Positions 7,928 to 17,396 are shown, counted from the first letter of the stretch. The stretch is DNA of 64,000 nucleotides from Cobetia amphilecti (GCF_020217465.1 NZ_CP084115.1:372001-436000), one strand, 5' to 3'. The notes: a model not told the origin generated them from the letters alone. A program made the numbers and translations.

Positions 7928-8917
7928 ATGAGTACCCCGCGTTTTGGCGTCATGCTGGTCAATCTCGGCACCCCCGATGCCCCGACCCCCAAGGCGGTGC
8001 GCCGTTACCTCGCGGAGTTTCTCGGTGATGTACGCGTGATCGACCTGCCGCGTCTGCTCTGGCTGCCGATTCTGCATGGCCTGGTGTTGACGACGCGTCC
8101 CAAGAAGGTGGCCGAGGCCTACGCCTCGGTGTGGACGGAAGACGGCTCGCCGCTGATGGCGATCGGCAAGCGTCAGCGCGCCGCGCTGGAAGCACGCCTG
8201 GCCGAGTCACTGGGCGAGGACATTCCCGTCGAACTGGCGATGACCTACGGCAAGCCGACCATGGAAGAGGTGGGGCGCAAGCTCGCCAGCCGCGGTGCCG
8301 ATCGCATGCTGATCCTGCCGCTCTATCCGCAGTTCTCGCGCACGACCACCGCCGCGGTCTTCGATCGCCTGGCGCGTGCGCTCAAGCCGTGCCCGCATCT
8401 GCCGGAGCTGCGTTTCGTGCGCGACTATCACGACCACCCGGATTACATCGCGGCGCTGGCCACCAGCGTGCGTGAGCACTGGGAGAAGGAAGGCCCGCGT
8501 GGCAAGCGCCTGCTGATGAGCTATCACGGCATTCCCAAGCGCTATGCCACCGCAGGCGACCCCTACCCGACGCAATGCGAGCGCACCAGCCAGTTGCTGG
8601 CCGAGGCGCTGGGGCTTGGCGACGATGAGTGGGCGATGACCTATCAGTCGCGCTTCGGCAAGGCCGAGTGGCTCAAGCCGTACACCGATGAAACGCTGAA
8701 GGCGTGGGGCGGTGAAGGGCTGGAAAGCGTCGATGTCATCTCGCCGGCCTTCGCGGCTGACTGTCTCGAGACGCTGGAAGAGCTGGAGGAAGAGAACCGC
8801 GGCTACTTTACCGAATCCGGTGGTGGCGACTTCCGCTACATCCCGGCGCTCAATGACCGCAGTGACCATATCGATCTGCTCGAGGCGCTGTGTCGCCAGC
8901 ATACTCAGGGCTGGTAA
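7928..8917 (+). CDS. hemH: Ferrochelatase
   Basis: A 329-residue ferrochelatase that inserts Fe2+ into protoporphyrin IX, the last step of protoheme synthesis. The family start GVMLVNLGTPDAP, the LPLYPQFSRTTTAA segment, the active-site His in LLMSYHGIPKRY, and the C-terminal SPAFAADCLETLEEL with its conserved Glu residues are all present. The ATG at 7928 has AGGAG about 11 bases upstream. It is monocistronic, ending at a strong hairpin at 8953-8992. Its placement divergent from a photolyase is of interest because porphyrins are photosensitisers and heme genes are light-induced together with photolyases in several bacteria (general knowledge; not tested here). Confidence 0.96.
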   Translation: MSTPRFGVMLVNLGTPDAPTPKAVRRYLAEFLGDVRVIDLPRLLWLPILHGLVLTTRPKKVAEAYASVWTEDGSPLMAIGKRQRAALEARLAESLGEDIPVELAMTYGKPTMEEVGRKLASRGADRMLILPLYPQFSRTTTAAVFDRLARALKPCPHLPELRFVRDYHDHPDYIAALATSVREHWEKEGPRGKRLLMSYHGIPKRYATAGDPYPTQCERTSQLLAEALGLGDDEWAMTYQSRFGKAEWLKPYTDETLKAWGGEGLESVDVISPAFAADCLETLEELEEENRGYFTESGGGDFRYIPALNDRSDHIDLLEALCRQHTQGW

Positions 8918-8952
8918 CGAGCAAGCCCGTCATACTGCCATTGCCCGAGAAA

Positions 8953-8992
8953 TGAAAACGCCCCACCAGTCATCACTGGTGGGGCGTTTTCA
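8953..8992 (+). terminator. Terminator after hemH
   Basis: A perfect 18-bp stem (8953-8970 with 8975-8992) with a CATC loop. The stem ends in four A/T pairs so a T-run is included at 8987-8990; it could work in both directions. Confidence 0.85.
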
Positions 8993-9104
8993 TGTTGCTG
9001 GCCTGCTGTTCGTGAATCCGCTCCTGCGAATCAGCGCTCGTGAATCCGCCCTCGTGGCTTGGCCCCGCTTGATGAGGGCCTGCCTGGCGATAGCCGAGAG
9101 CCGA

Positions 9105-9506
9105 TCACGGCAGGCGGGATTCGCTGGACTCGGCGTTGACCTCGTCCGGCTCCTCGGCGACTTCGAGTCGCTCCGGCACGTTGCGTGTACGGCTGTCCGC
9201 CACCAGCTTCTGGTGCAGCGCCGCCTTGGACAGCAGGTGAGCGGTCACGGGGGCGGTAATGAACAGGAAGATGGACACCAGCATTTCCTGAAAGCTGAAG
9301 TGGCCGGTGGTGGCGCGGAAGTAGATCATCGACGCCATCAGCACGCAGCCGACCCCCAGCGTGGTGGTCTTGCTGGGGCCGTGCAGGCGCATGTAGAAGT
9401 CCTTGAGGTGCGTCAGTCCCAGAGAGCCGATGAAGGCAAACAGGCCGCCGGCAACCAGGAAGAAGGCGATCACGCCTTCGAGGACAGGATAGAACCAGGT
9501 GGGCAT
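9105..9506 (-). CDS. mrpG: Mrp Na+/H+ antiporter subunit G
   Basis: A 133-residue subunit and the last gene of the Mrp operon. Three membrane segments are visible (GVIAFFLVAGGLFAFIGSLG, TTLGVGCVLMASMIYF, LVSIFLFITAPVTAHLL) with the family motif LGLTHLKDFYMRLHGPSKTTTLG between the first two. The acidic C-terminal tail (about residues 105-133) is cytoplasmic by prediction. All Mrp subunits are needed for a working complex in known systems. It begins 18 bases after the mrpF stop. Confidence 0.93.
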   Translation of the reverse strand: MPTWFYPVLEGVIAFFLVAGGLFAFIGSLGLTHLKDFYMRLHGPSKTTTLGVGCVLMASMIYFRATTGHFSFQEMLVSIFLFITAPVTAHLLSKAALHQKLVADSRTRNVPERLEVAEEPDEVNAESSESRLP

Positions 9507-9524
9507 GGGGAGTCTCCGCTCAGG

Positions 9525-9794
9525 TCATTCGATGATGTCGCCGCGCAGCAGGTACTTGCAGACTGCCACGGTGCTGACGAAACCGAGCATGGCGATCAAC
9601 AGCGCCGCCTCGAAGTAGGACTTGCTGTTGAGCTGGATGCCGAACAGCACGATCAGGGCGATGGAGTTCACGTACATGGTGTCCACCGCCAGAATGCGGT
9701 CCGGCAGGTCCGGCCCGATGGCGAGCCGGAAGACGTTGAGCACCAGCGAGGCGGCGAACAGCGCGATGCTGATCCACAGGGCGATGTCTAGCAT
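9525..9794 (-). CDS. mrpF: Mrp Na+/H+ antiporter subunit F
   Basis: An 89-residue, three-helix subunit. The family core FRLAIGPDLPDRILAVDTMY is present, with the conserved Pro-Asp-Arg and Asp-Thr, followed by two hydrophobic segments (SIALIVLFGIQL and ALLIAMLGFVSTVAVCKYLL). Its ATG overlaps the end of mrpE by seven bases, which points to coupled translation within the operon. Confidence 0.93.
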   Translation of the reverse strand: MLDIALWISIALFAASLVLNVFRLAIGPDLPDRILAVDTMYVNSIALIVLFGIQLNSKSYFEAALLIAMLGFVSTVAVCKYLLRGDIIE

Positions 9795-10288
9795 TCGAAG
9801 ATCTCCTTGAGCGGACGCTCGTAGCGCTGGCGGATCTCGTCGATCAACTCCTGCTCATCCTCGACATCCAGTGCGTGGATGATCAGATGGCGACCATCCA
9901 GCGTCAGATAGGCCGAGACCGTGCCCGGCGTCAGCGTGATGGTGCTCGACAGCAGGGTGATCGGGAACTTCTCCTCAAGCTCCAGCGGATAGCGCACGAA
10001 GGCCGGACGGAACTTGGCGCGCGGATTGAGGATCAGGTAGGACACCTGCAGGTTGGCGATGATGATGTCCATGATCACGCGCAGGAAGTAGCTGATCAGC
10101 CGCCAGGGCTTCTGGAGGTCGGGCTGCGGCTCCCAGAAGCGGTAGGTCAGGATGGGAATCGCGATGGCCAGCACTGCCCCGAGCAGGATCTGACCGGGCG
10201 CGACGCTGTTCTGCAGCATCAGCCAGACGATCAGCAGCAGCACCGACAGCATCGGCGTGGGCAAGAGACGGGAACGAGGCTTGATCAT
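9788..10288 (-). CDS. mrpE: Mrp Na+/H+ antiporter subunit E
   Basis: A 166-residue subunit with two N-terminal hydrophobic segments (MLSVLLLIVWLMLQN and ILLGAVLAIAIPILTY) and a cytoplasmic domain containing the family motif TLLSSTITLTPGTVSAYLTLDGRHLIIHALD. In the PF01899 family this domain follows two membrane helices as here. The ATG overlaps the mrpD stop by four bases. Confidence 0.93.
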   Translation of the reverse strand: MIKPRSRLLPTPMLSVLLLIVWLMLQNSVAPGQILLGAVLAIAIPILTYRFWEPQPDLQKPWRLISYFLRVIMDIIIANLQVSYLILNPRAKFRPAFVRYPLELEEKFPITLLSSTITLTPGTVSAYLTLDGRHLIIHALDVEDEQELIDEIRQRYERPLKEIFEC

Positions 10289-11826
10289 GAGACATCTCCC
10301 TTCAGCGGCGGTGCGGTTTCCGGTGCCGCGTCCTTGCCGAGCAAGGATTCAAGATAGGGGGCCGGGTTGGACAGCTGCTCGGCGGTGGCCTTGGTCCAGT
10401 TCGCCAGCGGCCCCGCGAAGATGACCAGCATCAGCGCGGCCGAGATCAGCCCGCCAGTGGCGATGCCACGGGCTACGCCGATGCGCTCGCCGCTGGGTTC
10501 GGCCTTGCTGGTGCGCCAGAACACGCTGGAACCGGCGCGTGAGCAGGCGACCAGCGAGCACAGACCGGCCAGCAGCAGCAGCGGCCACAGCCAGATCTGC
10601 TGCTCCGGCGTCGCCGAGGCGAGAATCAGCGCCTTGCCGATGGCGCCCGAGAACGGCGGCAGCCCGGCGGCGGCGGCGGTGCCGATCAGGAAGAGGCCGC
10701 CCAGCAGGCCTGCCTGCAGCAGCGGGCGCGAGCGCACGATGCGTGCCCCGGCCTTGCCGCGCTGACCGGCGACCACGTCGACCAGCAGGAAGAGCCCGCC
10801 GGTGACCAGCGTCGAGTGGATCAGGTAGAACAGCAGCGCGCTGTCTGCCTCGATCGTGTTCATGCCCAGCGCCGTCAGCAGCGTACCCACCGACACCATC
10901 ACCAGATAGGCCACCAGGGTGCGCAGATCACGCGCCGAGAGCACGCCCAGCATCGCCACCACCAGGGTGGCGAGTCCCGCCCACCACAGCCAGTCACGAC
11001 CGAGGTCCGCCAGTGCGCCAGCGTTGTCGGTGAAGATCAGCGAGTAGACGCGCAGGATGGAATAGATGCCGACCTTGGTCATGATCGCGAACAGCGCCGC
11101 CACCGGCGCCGAGGCCGCGGCATAGGCGCGTGGCAGCCAGAAGTACAGCGGCAGCATCGCCGCCTTGAGGCCGAACACCACCAGCAACAGCAGGCCACCG
11201 GCTTCCATCAGACCGGCACGGCCCGGGTCCAGCGTAGTGACGATGACCGCCATGTCGGCCATGTTCAGGGTGCCGGTCACGCCGTACAGGATACCCAGCG
11301 CGATCAGGAAGAATGCCGAGCCCATCAGGTTCAGCACCACATAGTGCAGCGCCGACAGCGTGCGTGCCTTGCTGCCGCCATGCAGCAGCAGGGCATAGGA
11401 GGCGATCAACAGCACCTCGAAGAACACGAACAGGTTGAACAGGTCGCCGGTCAGGAAGGCGCCGTTGATGCCCATCAGCTGCAGCAGGAACAGGCCATGG
11501 AAGTTGGAGCCGGTCTCATCGATGCCCGCCGTGGCGTACAGACAGGCCAGCAGGCCCAGCAGCGAGCTGAGCAGCACCATGGTCGCCGACAGGCGATCCA
11601 GCACCAGCACGATCCCGAACGGCGGCTGCCAGTCGCCCAGCGCGTAGTAGCGGATGGTGCCATCACCGGCCTGCACCACCAGCGCGATGGCGATGGCCAC
11701 CATCAATGCCTGGGCCACCAGGCTGACCGTGCGGCGCAAGGTCGGTGAGGTGGCACGACTCAGCAGCAGGCCCGCCCCCACCAGCAGCGGCAGGACAATC
11801 GGAAGGACAATCAGGTGTTGCAGCAT
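10285..11826 (-). CDS. mrpD: Mrp Na+/H+ antiporter subunit D
   Basis: A 513-residue polytopic protein homologous to the proton-pumping NuoL/M/N subunits of complex I. The long run of membrane segments includes the family signatures LFVFFEVLLIASYALLLHGG (with the conserved Glu in a helix) and VFGLKAAMLPLYFWLPRAYA (conserved Lys), then APVAALFAIMTKVGIYSILR. MrpD together with MrpA is thought to form the cation/proton pathway. The start is taken as the ATG at 11826, overlapping the mrpC TGA by one base; a GTG one codon upstream is an alternative. Confidence 0.95.
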   Translation of the reverse strand: MLQHLIVLPIVLPLLVGAGLLLSRATSPTLRRTVSLVAQALMVAIAIALVVQAGDGTIRYYALGDWQPPFGIVLVLDRLSATMVLLSSLLGLLACLYATAGIDETGSNFHGLFLLQLMGINGAFLTGDLFNLFVFFEVLLIASYALLLHGGSKARTLSALHYVVLNLMGSAFFLIALGILYGVTGTLNMADMAVIVTTLDPGRAGLMEAGGLLLLVVFGLKAAMLPLYFWLPRAYAAASAPVAALFAIMTKVGIYSILRVYSLIFTDNAGALADLGRDWLWWAGLATLVVAMLGVLSARDLRTLVAYLVMVSVGTLLTALGMNTIEADSALLFYLIHSTLVTGGLFLLVDVVAGQRGKAGARIVRSRPLLQAGLLGGLFLIGTAAAAGLPPFSGAIGKALILASATPEQQIWLWPLLLLAGLCSLVACSRAGSSVFWRTSKAEPSGERIGVARGIATGGLISAALMLVIFAGPLANWTKATAEQLSNPAPYLESLLGKDAAPETAPPLKGDVS

Positions 11827-12182
11827 CACTTGGTGTCCTCTTTCTCTTTCGAATCATCCAGGCGATTGCCGTTGACGTGGTCACTGCCCAGGTCGCCGCG
11901 CGCGCGCATCGCCAGAATGACCACGAAGGCCGTCATGGCGAAGCCGATCACGATGGCGGTCAGCACCAGCGCCTGGGGCAGCGGGTCAGCTGCTGGTGAG
12001 CCGGCACCGACCACGGCTGGATTGCCGTGCATCGCAAGGCCACCCATGGAGAACAGGAACAGGTTGACGGCGTAGGACAGCAGCGTCAGGCCGACCACGA
12101 CGGGGAAGGTGCGGCCGCGCAGGGTGAGGTAGACACCGCAGGCGGCCAGCAGGCCGGTGGTAGTGGCGTAGAGGGCTTCCAT
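11826..12182 (-). CDS. mrpC: Mrp Na+/H+ antiporter subunit C
   Basis: A 118-residue, NuoK-like subunit with three hydrophobic segments (TTGLLAACGVYLTLRG, VVVGLTLLSYAVNLFLFSMGG, ALVLTAIVIGFAMTAFVVILA). The conserved DPLPQALVLTAIVIGFA motif typical of MrpC is present. The start could be the GTG at 12185 or the ATG at 12182; GGAG just upstream serves either. It overlaps the end of mrpA. Confidence 0.94.
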   Translation of the reverse strand: MEALYATTTGLLAACGVYLTLRGRTFPVVVGLTLLSYAVNLFLFSMGGLAMHGNPAVVGAGSPAADPLPQALVLTAIVIGFAMTAFVVILAMRARGDLGSDHVNGNRLDDSKEKEDTK

Positions 12183-14974
12183 CACATCTTCTCCTTGGTC
12201 GGGCGATGCGGAGTCGTCAGCTTGCCCAGATTGGCGAGAATCATCAGGGTCGCGCCGACCACGGTCAGGTAGACGCCGAGGTCGAACAGCAGCGCGGTGG
12301 CCAGCTCGATTTCCCCGATGACGGGCAGGGTGAAGTGGCCGAAGGAGGATGTCAGGAACGGATAGCCGAACACCCAGCTGCCGGCGCCGGTCAGGCCGGC
12401 GATCAACACCCCGGCCGCCGCGACGGGCTGATAGGGGAAGCGCAGCCAGCGCTGCGTCCAGTCCACGCCACGCGCGATGTAGAGCAGGATGATGGCCACT
12501 GCCGTCACCAGGCCGGCGATGAAGCCGCCGCCCGGGGCATTGTGGCCACGCAGGAAGATGTAGACCGAGACCAGCAGTGCCAGCGGCAGCAGCGTCTGGG
12601 AGACGGTGGCCAGGATCATCGGATGGCGATCCGGCGACCAGCCACGTCCATCCAGGTCACTGGACGGCATGAACAGGCGCAGGCGGTTGAGCAGCTTGAA
12701 GATCGCCAGGCCCGCGATGCCCAGTACGGTGATCTCACCCAGCGTATCGAAGCCACGGAAGTCGACCAGAATCACGTTGACCACGTTATGGCCACCGCCA
12801 CCGGAGACCGCATTGGCCATGAAGAAGTCGGAGATCGACTCCACCGGGCGGGTCAGGATGGCGAAGTTGAGGCTCGCCACCACCACGCCGAAGGCACTGG
12901 CCAGCAGCACGTCGCGCATGATGCGGCGTGCGCTGGATTCCTTGGGCGTGCGCTGGGGCAGGAAGAACAGCGCCAGCATCAGCAGGATCATCGTCACCAC
13001 CTCGACCGCCAGCTGGGTCAGTGCCAGGTCCGGTGCGGCGAAGCGCGCGAAGGCCAGCGAGGTCATCAGGCCGACCACGGACAGCATCAGCAGCGAGATC
13101 AGACGCTTGCGGTGGGTGATCGCGGTACCGAGGCCGGCCAGGCCGGTGATCACGGCGCCGGTCAGCAGCATGCCATCGAAGGGCTGTTGCTCAAGCTCTC
13201 CACCCAGTTGCGGCACGACCAGCAGGCCGATGCCGACGAACAGCAGCGCGGTCAGCAGCAGCCACAGCATGTAGCGCTGCAGCGAGCCATTCTCGAAGCT
13301 GTCCATGCTGCGCTCGGAAAGCTTGACGAGGCGTTGCACGTTGGCCTCGAACACCAGCAGGGCATTGCGGGCGCGGAACTGGCGCTGGAAGGAATAGAGG
13401 TGGTGGCGCAGGGCATAGACGGCGACGCCGCCCGCCAGCGCGATACCGCTCATCAGCAGCGGCAGATTGAAGCCGTGCCAGATGGCGAGACTGAAGTCCG
13501 GTACCGGCCCGGCCAGCACGCTGGCGGAGGCACTGACCAGCAGGTCCTTGATCACCAGCGACGGCAGAATACCGACCAGCAGACAGATCAGCACCAGCAC
13601 CTCGATGGGCAGCTTCATGTAGCGCGGCGGCTCATGCGGGGTCTTGGGCAGATCCTTCGGCTCGCCATTGAAGAAGACGTCGTGGATGAAGCGCAGTGAG
13701 TAGGCCACCGACAGGATGCCACCGAGGGTCGCCAGCGCCGGAATCAGCCACGACAGGCCGCCCAGCAGCTGGGCATCGAGGCTCTCGGCGAAGAACATCT
13801 CCTTGGACAGGAAGCCGTTGAGCAGCGGCACACCGGCCATCGAGGCCGAGGCGACCATCGCCAGCACCGTGGTATGCGGCATGTAGCGATACAGGCCGTT
13901 GAGCTTGCGGATGTCACGCGTGCCGCACTCGTGATCGACGATGCCGGCGGCCATGAACAGCGAGGCCTTGAAGGTGGCGTGGTTGATGATGTGCAGCAGG
14001 CCCGCGACGGCGGCCATCTGGCTGTTGAAGCCGAACAGCAGCGTGATCAGGCCCAGGTGACTGATGGTCGAGAAGGCCAGCACGCCCTTGAGGTCCTGCT
14101 TCATCAGCGCGAACCAGGCGCCATACAGCAGGGTGGCAAGACCGGTCAGACTGACGATGTAGAACCACAGGTCTGTCCCCGCGAGCACCGGGTGCATGCG
14201 CGCCAGCAGGAAGACACCGGCCTTGACCATGGTGGCGGAGTGCAGGAAGGCGGATACCGGCGTCGGTGCCGACATCGCGTGGGGCAGCCAGAACTGGAAC
14301 GGGAACTGGGCCGACTTGGTGAAGGCGCCCAGCAGCACCAGTACCAGCGCGACCGGATAGAGCTCGTGGGAGCGGATCTGGTCCGCCGCGGCCAGCACGT
14401 CATCGAACTGGTAGCTGCCGACGATATGCCCGATGACCAGGATACCTGCCAGCAGTGCCAGACCCCCGGCGCCGGTGACGGTCAGGGCCATGCGGGCGCC
14501 CTTGCGCGCCTCGCTCAGCTGGTACCAGTAACCGATCAGCAGGAAGGAGCTCAGGCTGGTCAGCTCCCAGAACACCCACATCAGCAGCAGGTTGTCTGCC
14601 ATCACGATGCCGAGCATCGCGGTCATGAACAGCATCAGGAAGCTGTAGAGGCGTGCCAGCGAATCCTCGCCCGACAGGTAATAGCGGGAATAGAGGATGA
14701 TCAGCAGGCCAATGCCGAGAATCAGCAGCACGAACAGCCCCGACAGACCATCGAAGCGCAGCGACAGGTTGAGTCCCAGCTCCGCGATCCAGGGCAGATG
14801 GAACTGGGGCACCATGCCCGAGAAGACGTCTCCGAGGTGGAAGACGGCGATACCGAGTGCTAGGGCAGGTGCCACCGCGGTCAGCCAGGCAAGGCGTGCA
14901 CGGGGCAGATTTCTGGCCATCAAGGGCACCAGGGCACCGAGTAACGGCAATAGCACGATCAACAGCAGGGTCAT
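12182..14974 (-). CDS. mrpA: Fused Mrp Na+/H+ antiporter subunits A and B
   Basis: A 930-residue protein in which MrpA (about 1-780) is joined to MrpB (about 790-930). The NuoL-like part carries [20 protein letters not shown] (helix Glu), [19 protein letters not shown] (Lys) and [20 protein letters not shown]. The MrpB-like part includes [19 protein letters not shown], the MrpB signature, and ends in four further hydrophobic stretches. Such A-B fusions define the six-gene form of the operon, seen in many Proteobacteria, instead of seven separate genes. The complex exports Na+ in exchange for H+, which fits a halophile or marine organism. GGAG about ten bases before the ATG is the likely ribosome site. 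Confidence 0.95.
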   Translation of the reverse strand: MTLLLIVLLPLLGALVPLMARNLPRARLAWLTAVAPALALGIAVFHLGDVFSGMVPQFHLPWIAELGLNLSLRFDGLSGLFVLLILGIGLLIILYSRYYLSGEDSLARLYSFLMLFMTAMLGIVMADNLLLMWVFWELTSLSSFLLIGYWYQLSEARKGARMALTVTGAGGLALLAGILVIGHIVGSYQFDDVLAAADQIRSHELYPVALVLVLLGAFTKSAQFPFQFWLPHAMSAPTPVSAFLHSATMVKAGVFLLARMHPVLAGTDLWFYIVSLTGLATLLYGAWFALMKQDLKGVLAFSTISHLGLITLLFGFNSQMAAVAGLLHIINHATFKASLFMAAGIVDHECGTRDIRKLNGLYRYMPHTTVLAMVASASMAGVPLLNGFLSKEMFFAESLDAQLLGGLSWLIPALATLGGILSVAYSLRFIHDVFFNGEPKDLPKTPHEPPRYMKLPIEVLVLICLLVGILPSLVIKDLLVSASASVLAGPVPDFSLAIWHGFNLPLLMSGIALAGGVAVYALRHHLYSFQRQFRARNALLVFEANVQRLVKLSERSMDSFENGSLQRYMLWLLLTALLFVGIGLLVVPQLGGELEQQPFDGMLLTGAVITGLAGLGTAITHRKRLISLLMLSVVGLMTSLAFARFAAPDLALTQLAVEVVTMILLMLALFFLPQRTPKESSARRIMRDVLLASAFGVVVASLNFAILTRPVESISDFFMANAVSGGGGHNVVNVILVDFRGFDTLGEITVLGIAGLAIFKLLNRLRLFMPSSDLDGRGWSPDRHPMILATVSQTLLPLALLVSVYIFLRGHNAPGGGFIAGLVTAVAIILLYIARGVDWTQRWLRFPYQPVAAAGVLIAGLTGAGSWVFGYPFLTSSFGHFTLPVIGEIELATALLFDLGVYLTVVGATLMILANLGKLTTPHRPTKEKM

Positions 14975-15262
14975 GGAAGACTCGCTCCAGTCGTTGTTGT
15001 AGTACGTAGTCCGTCATTCGTGGGCAGCGCAGACACAGGCTCAGGGCCGGACTGCCAGCTTCGAGATCGGGAGGCGGAGTTTCGGCCACTGGGTGCCGAC
15101 AGAATAGGCGAGCGCACTGCAGGTTGCCGCGATGAAGTGCCGGACACACGAGACTCTGTCAGGAAGACGTTCTCATGGGGCCATGCGAGACACGACATGC
15201 GTCACGCGGCAGCAAGGGTTGGCAGTGGCTGGCTCAGGCTGCACGGAGGATCTGGCGCGGGT

Positions 15263-15451
15263 TCAGCGCGTCAATCGCTCCGGGCATGACGTTACCGTCG
15301 CAAGGGGCGGATCCGTCAGGAAGGGGAGTCGCACGGCACGGGGTGCCAGCATCCAGGATGGGATGAGGTCCGCAGCGCGTCCCCGGCTGCCCGCGACGGG
15401 CAGACGGCGAATATGCCGGGTTGGTGCGGTCATGTCATGTCTTGCGAGCAT
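15263..15451 (-). CDS. Possible small ORF with strong Shine-Dalgarno upstream of mrp
   Basis: A 62-codon frame beginning at the ATG at 15451 has AGGAGG at 15461-15466, nine bases upstream, the best ribosome site in this intergenic region. The product would be Arg/Pro rich (RHIRRLPVAGSRGRAADL) with no recognisable domain and no membrane segment. It ends about 290 bases before mrpA on the same strand, so it could be a leader peptide of that operon or a fortuitous frame. High-GC DNA often gives open frames, so I keep confidence low. Confidence 0.3.
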   Translation of the reverse strand: MLARHDMTAPTRHIRRLPVAGSRGRAADLIPSWMLAPRAVRLPFLTDPPLATVTSCPERLTR

Positions 15452-15628
15452 GGCCGTATTCCTCCTGAAGCCCCTGGATGACAAGTGTGTGTTCGAGTGG
15501 AGACACTTGCGCGATCTTGTTGAAAACATTGATGGAACGTGACCTAACCTCTCGAATGTATCACGCACTTGCACCCCTCGCCAGCGCATGCCCGACCCGC
15601 CGGAACGCGACATGTACCGTGTGAAGTG

Positions 15629-15658
15629 TTGTACAAGATGTCGATTTTCTTGTACAAA
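15629..15658 (+). promoter_or_regulatory. Paired TTGTACAA sites and putative promoter of photolyase-like gene
   Basis: The eight-base palindrome TTGTACAA occurs at 15629-15636 and again at 15650-15657, 21 bases apart (two helical turns). A promoter reading of the same stretch is TTGTAC (15629-15634), an 18-base spacer, then TACAAA (15653-15658). Long spacers with operators inside are typical of MerR-family control, and nTnTACA is the core of CarH sites. Light regulation by a LitR/CarH-type protein is therefore plausible but inferred. Confidence 0.5.
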
Positions 15659-15689
15659 TATTGCACGCCATACGTTCCACGGAGTCATC

Positions 15690-17396
15690 ATGCACGAGGT
15701 CGCCAGCATGAATTCGGGCAACGCACCGGAAACCTCTCTGGTGTGGTTGCGTCACGACCTGCGGCTGGAAGACAACCCGCTGTTCGCGCTGCCCCTGTCC
15801 CGTCGCCCGCATCAGATGCTGGTGATGTATGTCTTCGACCGTCGCTGGCTGACGCCGAGCGACGGCTTGCCGCGCTTGGGGCCCGCGCGTCTGCGCCTGT
15901 TGTGGCAGAGCCTGATGAACCTGCGTGGCATGCTGCTGCGCCGCGGCAGTGACCTGCTGGTGCGCGTCGGGGACCCCGTCGAGGAAGTACTGACGCAGGT
16001 CGCCCAGCATGATGTCCAGTGCCTGGAAGTCAGCCGCGCCGCCGCGCCGGAAGACAGCCGCGCCCTGCAGCAGCTCTCACGGCGTCTGCCGGCCTCGACC
16101 CGGCTCCACTGTCATCCCCCTGACCAGATCGCCTTCGACAGCCAGCTGCTGGATGGCCCGTTGCTTGATCGCCTGCTGCCGGGCAGATTCCCCCGCGAAG
16201 AGACGGCTCGCCTGCGTGTGGCGCATGAGGCGTCCTGCGTCGCAGACGAGCGTGCGGCTCCCTCCAGTGATCTCACTCTGCGTGACACTGCCTCTGCTGA
16301 CACAGGTTTTGCTGGCACAGCCTCTGCTGATACAGGCGCTTCAGGCGATCATGACGCCCTGGCGACCTGCGCCGCGCTTGCCTCGCAGGTGCTGCGCGCC
16401 AGTGGTGGCGATGACGCTGGCGTGGCCGACCTGATGCTGCCGCCTTGTGCTGTGTTGACGCCGACGCCCGGCACCTTGCAGGCACGCCCTCAGCGCGAGG
16501 CTCTGTCTCAACACGAGGCTTTGCCGACAGGGCTGAACGATGAGCAGTGGCGCGCCCTGTGCGAAGCGCAGTCACCCTTGCAGGGACTGCCCTATTCCCT
16601 GCCGCCGTGGCCCGATTCTGCCTCGCGTGGCTTTCCGCCGCTGGATGCCATCTGTGGCTCGGCGCAAGCCTGGCAGCCGGCGACTGCCAGGCTTGCGGAG
16701 CTGCTGGGCGGCGAGGAGCCAGCCCGCGCATACCTGTCGACCTTGCTGTGGGGCAAGGCCTGGGCGAAGGGAGATGCCGGCAAGGGCGATGACGACTCGA
16801 TAGAAGGGGCGTCCTATCAGCGATCGCACTCTGCCGATGGCGAAGGCGCTGGTGTGCCGACGGGGCTGGCACCTCAGCGGGAGGCGGGGAAGACGCTGGA
16901 CGCTATGCAATTGATGGCGCGCCCGGCGGATGCATGGCCACTGGCAGCATGGCTGGCGCTGGGTTGCATCAGTCCGCGCCGCATTCTGCAGGTACTGGAT
17001 GCCCGCCGCCGCGAGGCGGGTGATGAGGCGATCAATCAGCAGCTGCTGGCCATCGTGCTGCAGCGCGAGTGCTGGCAGCGTATGCTGCGTGACAAGGATG
17101 AGGAGGCTCGCGCGGCCTGGTATGGCGCTGCGTTGCGGGAAGACGCCGCAAATGACGCCGCCTTTGCGCGCTGGAGCGAAGGGAGAACCGGCGATGCCCG
17201 GGCCGACAAGGCCATGCAGGTGCTGGTACGTGAAGGCTGGTTGCCGTGGTCCGAGCGCAAGTATCTGGCCGGTGCCTGGCTGGAGGGCGGCGGCGACTGG
17301 CGGTTGGGCGCGCGCTGGTTCGAGCGTTGCCTGCTCGATTACGACGCCGCCATCCACTGGGGTGAATGGCGGCATCTGGCGGGCTTCGATGTGTGA
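15690..17396 (+). CDS. Divergent CRY-DASH-like photolyase/cryptochrome with short C-terminus
   Basis: A 568-residue protein. It opens with the photolyase antenna motif SLVWLRHDLRLEDNPLFALP, and its end matches the CRY-DASH FAD domain: EGRTGDARADKAMQVL, DWRLGARWFERCLLDYD, then WGEWRHLAG. It stops five residues later, so the tail that normally follows (VGND and beyond) is missing. Other FAD-site positions are altered (ECWQRMLR where WRDF-type is usual, SERKYLAG for NRxRxxxA). A low-complexity insertion with a 30-base repeat sits near residues 195-225. The ATG at 15690 has GGAG at 15681-15684; ATG 15708 is possible. It may be a repair enzyme, a sensor, or decaying; flavin binding is uncertain. 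Confidence 0.8.
   Translation: MHEVASMNSGNAPETSLVWLRHDLRLEDNPLFALPLSRRPHQMLVMYVFDRRWLTPSDGLPRLGPARLRLLWQSLMNLRGMLLRRGSDLLVRVGDPVEEVLTQVAQHDVQCLEVSRAAAPEDSRALQQLSRRLPASTRLHCHPPDQIAFDSQLLDGPLLDRLLPGRFPREETARLRVAHEASCVADERAAPSSDLTLRDTASADTGFAGTASADTGASGDHDALATCAALASQVLRASGGDDAGVADLMLPPCAVLTPTPGTLQARPQREALSQHEALPTGLNDEQWRALCEAQSPLQGLPYSLPPWPDSASRGFPPLDAICGSAQAWQPATARLAELLGGEEPARAYLSTLLWGKAWAKGDAGKGDDDSIEGASYQRSHSADGEGAGVPTGLAPQREAGKTLDAMQLMARPADAWPLAAWLALGCISPRRILQVLDARRREAGDEAINQQLLAIVLQRECWQRMLRDKDEEARAAWYGAALREDAANDAAFARWSEGRTGDARADKAMQVLVREGWLPWSERKYLAGAWLEGGGDWRLGARWFERCLLDYDAAIHWGEWRHLAGFDV

Larger units (their letters stand above)
14975..15689. other. Long non-coding region between mrp operon and photolyase
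   Basis: About 715 bases divide the divergent mrp operon and the second photolyase gene. Several open frames cross it on both strands but none has family features. The only start with a strong ribosome site is the minus-strand ATG at 15451 (listed separately). The photolyase-side end (15611-15670) is AT-rich and holds two TTGTACAA sites. The mrp-side 290 bases may be the mrp leader; I recognised no known riboswitch in it. Confidence 0.6.

Noticed and set aside
12206..13699. 497-codon plus-strand frame rich in Gln, His and Gly opposite mrpA
   Set aside because: This composition is typical of the reverse reading of hydrophobic genes in GC-rich DNA; the Mrp reading is certain.
15132..15542. 136-codon plus-strand frame between mrp and the photolyase gene
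   Set aside because: No ribosome site, low-complexity Arg/Gly content and no similarity to known proteins.
16285..16340. 30-base repeat as a possible CRISPR or mobile element trace
   Set aside because: Only two imperfect copies exist and both are inside the photolyase reading frame, so they are a coding low-complexity expansion.
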